Positions 57,536-64,000 of a stretch of DNA of 64,000 nucleotides are shown here, piece after piece. The stretch spans positions 3,191,487 through 3,255,486 of the forward strand of contig JAJEKV010000049.1 of NCBI GenBank assembly GCA_021234155.1, in the 5' to 3' direction. The notes under the pieces are model-generated. The model did not search any database, was not told the origin of the DNA, and saw only the letters and a list, made by a program, of their open reading frames with translations. The translations under genes were made by a program, and so were the position numbers. This stretch comes from Isoetes taiwanensis (lineage: Eukaryota > Streptophyta > Lycopodiopsida > Isoetales > Isoetaceae). Each line of letters opens with the position of its first letter. Positions within the stretch are counted from its first letter, which is position 1.

Positions 57536-57561
57536 ACACCCTTTCATGCTTTTACCCATAT
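57536..57561 (-). repeat. Right terminal inverted repeat of the 12.9-kb element
   Basis: Complement of 44627-44652 with one mismatch. Plus-strand reading begins ACACCCTTTCATGCTTTTA. Confidence 0.85.
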
Positions 57562-59570
57562 TACCTATGCCCATATGTTTTTTGCATCGGCTATCTCCTG
57601 TTCCGTCATGACCATCTCTTGATGCTTCCGTAGCCACTCTCTTTTCTTTCTTTTTACTACTATATTCTTATAATGTTTCAAATCTCATATCCCTTTACTC
57701 TGTTTAAATGTCCTCTTTGCGTCAAAGCATTCTTTATCAAACCATTTACTATATGTTTTTCTTTTTCCCTGTGGGTTTGTATATCCAAAAACAAAGGATG
57801 CAACATCCTGTATCAAATGCTGAATCTGCATATTTCTTTCTTTGCTGCCATCCCATTTTATGTTTTCCAGTTTTTGCGTCAATCTATCTTCATACTTGGA
57901 TGCTAATTTGTAGCTCATCCTTAATTTCAGTTGTGGCAGAACTGGTGGCATACTTTTATTGCACTTCATATCCAAACAAATGTGCAAGGGTGCATGGTCT
58001 GAGTCTGGATTCCTGTCCATAACAATAAATACTGACACGAGCTGTATATTACTTGGTTCACCGATTAACAAATCAACAGTGCTACAACTATTAGGCTGGA
58101 AACATGTAAGTCCTCCGGAGTCAAAATATTTTTTAAGGCCATTGTAGATTTTCATATTAAATGATTCGCATAATGCAAGAAGATGCCTTCCCATCTTATT
58201 TTGCATGCAATCTACGGATGTTCTTGACCAAGCATCATGTTTCGCAGTTAAGTCATTTAACCACAAGTCATTACCTTCTCCTGGCAGCAACGTGGCTTGC
58301 GTATCACTGATTCTGCTATTTAAGTCACCCATTATGAAAACTGGTCCTTTTTGCTGATATTTCAAGACATCAGAGGCTAGGTGGAGAAAGGGATCATCAG
58401 CACTCAAACATTTTTTTGAATATACCGCAATAGGCTGTGGATCTAATGGCGCAAAATAAGCAATTGCAAGGTATACATCTGCCTTACTTGTATGAAATTT
58501 TAGCCAGGCATACTGCGCATATTCATCCTTCTTCTCCATTGTGAAAGATTTTACAATGCTTTTCTTTGCATAGCAAGCTATTCCACCCCATCCCCTTCTG
58601 CTGTTTCCAATAGGATTCCGGACTGAATCGATAATCTCAAAGCCAGAAATTGCCAATAACCTGCTAGTCTCCGATTCCCATGTCTCTAAAAAAGCCAGTA
58701 TATCATATTTTTGAAACAGAGTATCATCGCTGATGATAGTATTCTCATTTAAACCATAGACATTCCAAATTAGAAGCTTGAAGGCATCGTTTCCCTATGC
58801 CCGATTACAGACAACCAATCTGTTATTAATAATATGCGCATTTTTTCCCTCATCTTTCAGTTTATTAACTTCATCTAAGAGCTGTCTCCGTTCTTTTTGC
58901 TGCTGCAGCGTTAAATCATCATTTAACCAGAGTTTCTGCCCTTTGAGATGACTTCTGTGTTGCATCACCCTTGTTCGTGCTTCAATTGATCAAAATTTCA
59001 GCAATATCAGTCTATTTCTGCCTTCTATCTTTTTGCCAAGTCGCCTGCAATACAAGACTCCTGGGTCTACCAAATGCATGCATTCTCTAAAAAACATATC
59101 AACAGTATCATTAATGTTCTCACCTTCTTATTCCTTTTAGACCAACAACAATAGTATTCTTCGCCCTTACGGTCCCTTTCTTCTTGCTCAGACAGCCGCT
59201 CCTACCCTTGTGCAAAAAAGGATGTAACCTTGTTCTCTAAATTTGAGGTGATCTGTGCTATTATATGTTCATGGTTTTCAGATTTAAAATCAGATTGAGA
59301 CGAACCAGTGTCTCCTTTACTTCATCCAATCCTGATTGCACCTCCTTTATGCTGCTTTTGATTATCTGTAATTCATCCTTCACTGTCTTTATCTCCCCCT
59401 AAACATTTCGAATCTCTTCTCTGGCAGCTTTCAATTCATCTGTAACAAGTTTTATCTCATCTCTTGCTGCCTTCAATTCAGATGTGAGACCCTGAACCAG
59501 GTGGATTAGCTCGTCTTCCTCCTCCAACGGCTCTACTCCCTTACGAGATGCCCTTTTAAGGGACATCGCT
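57562..59570 (-). mobile_element. LINE-M, 5' half (ORF1 and endonuclease)
   Basis: The upstream half of the LINE split by the 12.9-kb element. ORF1 begins with ATG at 59566 (MSLKRASRKGVEPLEEEDEL) and runs through heptad-rich coiled coil with one in-frame stop near 59400. It then has a C-terminal region resembling an L1 ORF1 RNA-binding domain (about 59160-58800, ending QHRSHLKGQKLWLNDDL and ERRQLLDEVNKL). ORF2 endonuclease follows from about 58775 to 57685, and the pre-RT linker (REWLRKHQEMVMTEQEIADA) reaches the insertion. Confidence 0.8.
57685..58775 (-). pseudogene. LINE-M ORF2 APE-type endonuclease
   Basis: Opens KLLIWNVYGLNENTIISDD and continues in one frame: DILAFLETWESE, RRGWGGIACYAKKSIV, VFIMGDLNSRISD, the middle segment, and SDHAPLHICL near the C-terminus. 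These give the metal-binding Asn/Glu, GDLN and SDH boxes expected in the family. A TGA ends the frame at 57685. It would nick target DNA in an intact LINE. It is disconnected from its RT by ~13 kb of insertion. Confidence 0.85.
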
Positions 59571-59926
59571 CAACCAAAAAGGTCCGACCTATTTCAAGGG
59601 CGCCCAATTAAGCGCCAAAGTTCCGCCAAAATAAAGCACAAAAAAGGGTTGGAAACATTTTTGGGACCTTTTTTTTGGCATGTAACATCCTTTATCTAAT
59701 ATCTCTTACTTATAGAGACATTGTTGGAATGCTGAAGGATATGTAATGGGCACACATGAAGAATGACTCGGTGGAAGAGTGGTGTAATCCCACCAATGGA
59801 CTGGTAGCTCATTGTTAGAGTACTTGGTTTACAAGTTAGTGGTCCTGGATTCAATGCTTAGCATGTCCACCCAATCAAAGGAGGCTCATTTCTCAGCATG
59901 GTATTAGAGCCATGTCCCAAGTAGTA
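59571..59926. other. LINE-M 5' flank and tRNA-like SINE head
   Basis: 59798-59870 resembles a tRNA in layout: GGACTGGTAGCTCATTGTTA (A-box-like), an ACTTG...CAAGT stem around 59821, and GGTCCTGGATTCAATGC (B-box-like). The acceptor stem and anticodon arm are too degraded for a functional tRNA. A GGTATTAGAGCC string at 59900 resembles a retroelement primer site. A tRNA-derived SINE or LTR remnant is the likeliest reading. Confidence 0.4.
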
Positions 59927-60245
59927 ATTGCAAGGGGATAGTCCCCATTAGTGTATGGGTGAGAATGAGCAAAGCTTGGCCATAAATAGAGGGTGCTTAA
60001 TTGCAAGGGGATAGTCCCCATTAGTGTAGGGGTGAGAATGAGCAAAGCTTGGCCAGTGCAATCCATGGTCCCAAGTAGAGGGTGCTCAATTGCAAGGGGA
60101 TAGTCCCCATTAGTGTAGGGGTGGGAATGAGCAAAGCTTGGCCAATGCAGTGATGGAGTTGCCCTTAGAGAGGGGAGGGTGCTTAATTGAAGAGGATGGT
60201 CCCAATTAGTGTAGGGGTGAGAATGAGCAAAGTTTGGCCAGTGGA
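59927..60245. repeat. Minisatellite of ~73-97-bp units
   Basis: Four units starting at about 59927, 60001, 60090 and 60187, each beginning TTGcAAGGGGATAGTCCCC and containing GAGAATGAGCAAAGCTTGGCC. GGGGATAGTCCCC inside each unit is a perfect palindrome around ATAGT. Open frames on the minus strand here are by-products. Confidence 0.9.
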
Positions 60246-60995
60246 ATACAAAATAAGGCTTTACCCTTTGAGGCAATCTAAACAAGACGCTAACGCAGCG
60301 AAGAATTGCCTTAGTTCAAAACCCAAAGATAGTTATAATCTTAAAGTTCTCCCTTACAGGTCCACATTTGAATGTTGAAGCTGTAAGGGTCTGTATGCTC
60401 CCGATTTGCTTTCCAGTTGAAGGTTGCTCAAGAACATATTGGTGATTGATGGTTCTTGAAACTTGGAGCTTTCGACAGAGCAACTCATAAATTCGCAGTT
60501 ACATAATAATGCATAGGTATTAATAATAAAATTGATCAAAAAAAGTTATAATTAATGCAGGACAAGGTGCAGGTTTCTTATGATGAGTATGAAAGCTCTT
60601 CTGCTTGATCATGATAACCTTTTCCATTCAAGTTCTTGAAATTCTTGCCCCATGTGCAGATTAAATGGAAAAGCAGCTTCTTAACTTACTCTACATTGTC
60701 ATTCCGCTAGAATGGTGCAAGGGCTCGGATTACAAAAGCTTTTGAGTTGCAAAATCAAAGACGAAAGGCTTTGCTATTGCACAACCTGTTGTCGTCGGGC
60801 TCAAAATCGGCAACACAGGTCAACACAATAGTCTTAAATGCAAAAATTGATGTCTACACGAGCACAAAAAGAAAATACACAAAATTAAAGGTCAAGAGAA
60901 TAAGAACCGGCTAGTGACCAGTAAAAAATAAACATTCCAACAAATATTCATAGTATATTCCAAGATCTCACCAAACATGGGTTTTCCCCATTTTG
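60246..60995. other. Unassigned sequence
   Basis: No recognised gene, RNA or repeat. AT-rich. Confidence 0.3.
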
Positions 60996-60999
60996 CAAT

Positions 61000-61755
61000 T
61001 CCTCCCTCCTTTGCCCCTCGGGCTGAAAGGGCCGGGCCGGGCGCCTGCCGAGCACACCCGGGCCCTGTTTGGTCGATGCGGTGCCGCGTGGAAGGGTGGC
61101 GCTCGGGAGGTGCGATTGATGGGTGGCGCTCGGGAAGGAGCGTTTCGCCTTAGTGATGATGCACCTCCTCTGCGACTTCCTGGCGTTTTCGAACGCCGCC
61201 TTCCTCAAGCGCTTTGGGTGATTGGCGTTCGCCTATTGGATCTTTGTTTCCGACTTGGCCGGTGCCCTCGTGGCCACCTTTTGCCGGTGTAGCTCTGTGG
61301 GTTTAGGGACTTGACCTCGTTCCGGTGGCGGCTCTTATGGTCTAGTGGTTTGATCGAGCTCCTTGATTGGGTCGCCACTGGGATCTTTGCACCAAAGATC
61401 TATTTGCTCGGTTTTAGCGAGAAGGTGGAGATTTAGCACGTGCGTAAGCTTGCACCAGTCCTCAGCACCCAGCTGTGAAGAGGTTACGGTTCGGAGGCGT
61501 TTGGTGAAGTTCTTCTGTTTGTTGGAGGTATGCTTGTTGCTTCTTGCAATAGCATGGGTTTTTGGATATGTAGTCATCCTGGCAACAGTTTTTTCCCATG
61601 TGGTTTTTAATCTGGGCCATGGTGATTATACTTTATTTTGTTTGTAAGGGCTTCGGTCCATGTTCTGGTTAGGGACTTCGGTCCCGCTTTGTACTTGGGT
61701 CCCATAACCCGATTGGGTTCCGCGGACGTTAAAAATTTCTTCCTTCCTTCCTTGG
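61000..61755 (+). mobile_element. GC-rich LINE 3' fragment or non-autonomous partner
   Basis: About 750 bases, much more GC-rich than the surroundings, ending with the hairpin AACCC-GATT-GGGTT (61706-61719), CCGCGGACGTTAAAA and a (TTCC)n tail (61739-61754). The 3' end is homologous to LINE-A, -D and -E, but the body shows no RT and does not resemble their coding regions. It may be a long 3' UTR of another subfamily, or a SINE-like element borrowing the LINE tail. Confidence 0.6.
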
Positions 61756-62267
61756 GGCAACCAAAAAACAAGCTTTCTATACAGGTTTAGTTTGGGAGGG
61801 TAAATTGAGGGTGCACTTGCAGGGCAAACACCTAGGCTTGGGGGGTGGGAAGCTATACCTAAAGAAAAGCAGCTGGCCAGCATTTTTTTTTTTTTTTTTT
61901 TTTTTTTTTGCAGGGCAAACACTGAAAACAAGCTATCTATATAGGAATTTGAGCGCCTAAAACATAGGACTAGGTCATATTTAAACCACGGGCATATCTT
62001 TGGTATATCTGGCCAGGTTTTTGTTATGTTAAAAAACCACACAAAAAAAAAAAGAAAAGAAAAAGCACACGTGCTTGATGATTGTTTTAACATGATATCT
62101 TGGTAGGACTTAGAAAAAATAGAATCTTACATACTGCAAAAATAGTCCCAAAAATGTACACTGCACACCTCAAAAAGAAGTATCTACAACAGACTGCAAA
62201 ATTAGTCCCAATATGTACACTGCACACCTCAAAAACTAAGCATCTACAACAGGTTGAGGAGTGCAGG
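61756..62267. other. Intergenic, downstream of EXO gene 2
   Basis: Contains a T run at about 61882-61909 lying next to a 13-bp direct repeat (GCAGGGCAAACAC at 61819-61831 and 61910-61922). The last part is the probable 3' UTR of the EXO gene. Confidence 0.4.
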
Positions 62268-63230
62268 CTATGGTGAAGGACATGCACAGCTGCTGGTGGA
62301 AGGATCCCACAAGGCAGGCAAAAGGAATGCTCTGCTTCCAACGCCATAGGCATTGAAACTGGCTCCACTCTTTTTATCCACAAACAAATCTCCTGGATAA
62401 CCAGAGTAAGCACCCTTTCCAAATATGCCTGTGCAAGCTGTAGCTGCTTCTAGTGGCGCATTGGCATCTCCTTGGTAATACCCATTGGTGAAGGGATTTG
62501 TGGCAGCGCCAGCAACTATTGTCGCAATATTTATGATCATTCCGTCCACACCCACATCTCCATTTGGCGCAATCAATGGCTTTGTATCAGGCCCAAAATA
62601 ATTCTTGGCGCTTGCAAATGGCCAGGCGCATTTGCCAGGGCATTGGGCTGCAGAGTTTCCAACCCAAGCATATGGAATTGCTTGCTTTTTATCGCTCTTG
62701 ATTGAGGAATGTGAAGCGCATGTCTGCACACAGAAGCCTTCTACATTGACATCATCAGAAGTGAGGAGCAGATACAGAGCATTTGATCCTCCGGCAAAAG
62801 GCTTGGAACTGGAAGCCTTTTTTACCAGATTCTCCATATCCGCCTTCTTCAGATTTTTTCCAAGTGAATATGAATCAGACGACTCTGCTCCCAGCTTCAC
62901 AGACTCTAGAACAGATTCCCCGGCAGTATTCTTATAACCAGAAGTCATTTTCCACCATGAGCTGACAGAGGGTTTATTTTGATTCGCAGAAGAAAAGGAA
63001 GCCAGAAAATCCTTGACGATAGTTCGCTGCGAAGGGGAGAAGGAGCCATACCAGATGAGATAAACATTAAGCGCTCCCTTGCCGGATAGAAGAGGGCCTT
63101 TGTGGTAATTCAGCACCACAGAAGGCTGCTGGACAAGCTCGGAGAGACGGCGATGGTGGGAGGGTCTGGCATTACAGACAAAAATACAGGCACAGAGCAG
63201 AGCAGCAGAGAGAAGGATTCTGAAGCCCAT
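62268..63230 (-). CDS. EXORDIUM-like / phosphate-induced protein 1 family, copy 2
   Basis: A 320-residue protein paralogous to the one at 17183-18145, same length and orientation. It has a signal peptide (MGFRILLSAALLCACIFVCN, then ARPSHH) and the same EXO hallmarks. The central ~80 residues (from GGSNALYLLL to APNGDVG) are identical in the two copies, while the DNA differs at about a dozen mostly silent positions, pointing to purifying selection. The frame is open upstream to 63464, but the start at 63230 is preferred because the signal peptide follows and the paralogue starts there. The role is extracellular and linked to growth. The two genes form a duplicated pair now 44 kb apart. Confidence 0.95.
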   Translation of the reverse strand: MGFRILLSAALLCACIFVCNARPSHHRRLSELVQQPSVVLNYHKGPLLSGKGALNVYLIWYGSFSPSQRTIVKDFLASFSSANQNKPSVSSWWKMTSGYKNTAGESVLESVKLGAESSDSYSLGKNLKKADMENLVKKASSSKPFAGGSNALYLLLTSDDVNVEGFCVQTCASHSSIKSDKKQAIPYAWVGNSAAQCPGKCAWPFASAKNYFGPDTKPLIAPNGDVGVDGMIINIATIVAGAATNPFTNGYYQGDANAPLEAATACTGIFGKGAYSGYPGDLFVDKKSGASFNAYGVGSRAFLLPALWDPSTSSCACPSP

Positions 63231-63367
63231 TTTCGCAGATGAAATTGGGGATTGAGTTGAATCACAGAAACCGAAATAAGAGATATGATTTGCAGAAACG
63301 GCCTTAGAGATTGAGAAAATCGGAATGCCAAATTCGTGCTTGAGGGATGCAAAAGAACGGATGGGCA

Positions 63368-63375
63368 TTTTTATA
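63368..63375 (-). promoter_or_regulatory. TATA box of EXO gene 2
   Basis: TATAAAAA on the minus strand about 140 bases upstream of the chosen start codon. It also argues against translation beginning at 63464, which lies upstream of it. Confidence 0.7.
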
Positions 63376-63439
63376 GCGATGTCAAGCTCTTGCCAGCAGG
63401 CTGAGAAATAATAAAATCCAGCTGGACCACAGTCAACCA

Positions 63440-63449
63440 TGACGTGGTC
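63440..63449 (-). promoter_or_regulatory. ACGT-core element upstream of EXO gene 2
   Basis: GACCACGTCA on the minus strand, sharing CCACGTCA with the element upstream of EXO gene 1. It lies about 70 bases upstream of the TATA box, a similar spacing in both genes (about 60 in copy 1). Probably a bZIP-type site. Confidence 0.5.
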
Positions 63450-63464
63450 AATAGTTGGACGCAC

Positions 63465-64000
63465 ACCGCTGGCGCTTCATTATTTTAGGCCTATCGTACA
63501 TTTAAGAAATGGTGGATGTTACACATCTTGTTTGTATGCAATTTCTATTCCACCTTCTTTGTGCTTTGTTTTGTGCGCTCCCCTTCTAAGAAAAATAGAA
63601 AACAAAAAAAATATGTCTCCCTGTCTCTCTAATATAAGCATTGTAATCCTTTAACAAACAATTGTTTGATCTCTTCAAGCATATCCAACCGACACTACAG
63701 CCGCCACCAAATGGAGGTAGACAATACTAAACACTTCTTGCTTTCTTTTCACCAGAGTGGAAAATTGTTCCTTGTGATATGATGAGATTACTTCATTTCT
63801 TTTCCTGGAAACAATCAGAATTTTTTTATTTCATTCTGTAAAAAAATCAGAATGTAAGTAGAAACAGAATGCAAGTAAAGCACTTAACATTCCTCGAAAT
63901 GAAACTCGCGACGTGTCATCACCACATTGGAACTCAGGGCAGGATGACACGTAAGTGTTGTTTACGTTTAACCCACTTCATTTTAAAATTTCAAACCCTT
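63465..64000. other. Upstream flank of EXO gene 2
   Basis: No gene or repeat recognised. A near-direct repeat AAATCAGAATG(T/C)AAGTA occurs around 63840-63875. Further control elements of the EXO gene may lie here. Confidence 0.3.

Larger units (their letters stand above)
44627..57561. mobile_element. Large (~12.9 kb) composite DNA transposon inserted in LINE-M
   Basis: Bounded by the 26-bp inverted repeats and flanked on both sides by parts of the same minus-strand LINE in the correct order. The flanks pass from the pre-RT linker to the RT region across the junction. The cargo is a decayed DDE-type transposase on the plus strand (about 44953-47928), a multi-exon Ulp1/HAD-like gene on the minus strand (48167-51725, perhaps from 52647), and a coiled-coil gene on the minus strand (56322-57483). 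Short TGTACAT-type repeats fill the non-coding parts. The superfamily is not certain. If the target duplication is ATAT (4 bp), Sola-type elements are one candidate; this is inference. Confidence 0.75.

Noticed and set aside
59798-59870. Candidate tRNA gene
   Set aside because: A- and B-box-like motifs are present, but the acceptor stem does not pair and the anticodon arm is irregular; more likely a SINE head or retroelement remnant.
59893-60285. 130-codon minus-strand frame with repeated HWPSFAHSHPYTN
   Set aside because: Created by the minisatellite units; unit lengths vary and no family is evident.
63231-63464. N-terminal extension of 78 residues for EXO gene 2
   Set aside because: A TATA box lies inside it, the paralogue has no counterpart, and the signal peptide begins at 63230.

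Overview
The window is nuclear DNA from a land plant. It carries two EXORDIUM/PHI-1-type secreted protein genes, a plant-sized COG5 gene with spliceosomal introns, plant L1-type LINEs and a Copia-style primer site (TGGTATCAGAGC). The many LINE copies and the low gene density suggest a large, repeat-rich, probably non-flowering genome such as a fern or related lineage. That placement is inference; the sequence does not prove it. Only three ordinary host genes are supported: EXO-like genes at 17183-18145(-) and 62268-63230(-), and COG5 at 38738-41884(+).

Layout. 1-8155: a ~1.04-kb repeat present in three tandem copies and hit by LINEs, a 238-bp hAT-type MITE and a 42-bp LINE stub, followed by a ~440-bp tandem repeat. 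9105-11756: a complete non-autonomous LTR element with a 5-bp target duplication. 12850-14040(-): decayed Ty3/gypsy gag. 15208-15635: a Mutator-type foldback MITE with a 9-bp target duplication. 17-18 kb: EXO gene 1. 18963-19857: two adjacent, related inverted-repeat elements. 22-27 kb: an L1 LINE with its RT core replaced by a Helitron fragment. 27-34 kb: a nearly full-length L1 LINE. 34-38.3 kb: a minisatellite carrying two more LINE copies. 38.7-41.9 kb: COG5.

42.6-59.6 kb is the most unusual part. A minus-strand LINE (ORF1 and endonuclease at 57.6-59.6 kb, RT at 42.6-44.6 kb) is split by a ~12.9-kb insertion bounded by 26-bp inverted repeats at 44627-44652 and 57536-57561. The insertion encodes, on the plus strand, a decayed RNase-H-like (DDE-type) transposase. 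On the minus strand it encodes a multi-exon gene whose seven inferred splice junctions all keep frame; this gene combines a Ulp1-like fold with an FCP1/NIF-like HAD domain, both with altered catalytic positions. A coiled-coil gene lies beside the right inverted repeat. I read this as a large composite DNA transposon of a type I cannot name.

A second theme is LINE biology. Four LINE 3' ends carry a short terminal hairpin (AGACC/GGTCT, AGGCC/GGCCT, AACCC/GGGTT) with compensatory changes, followed by TAAAA and a microsatellite tail. A more diverged hairpin is present in the split LINE. Several insertions can be compared with empty sites inside the same window.
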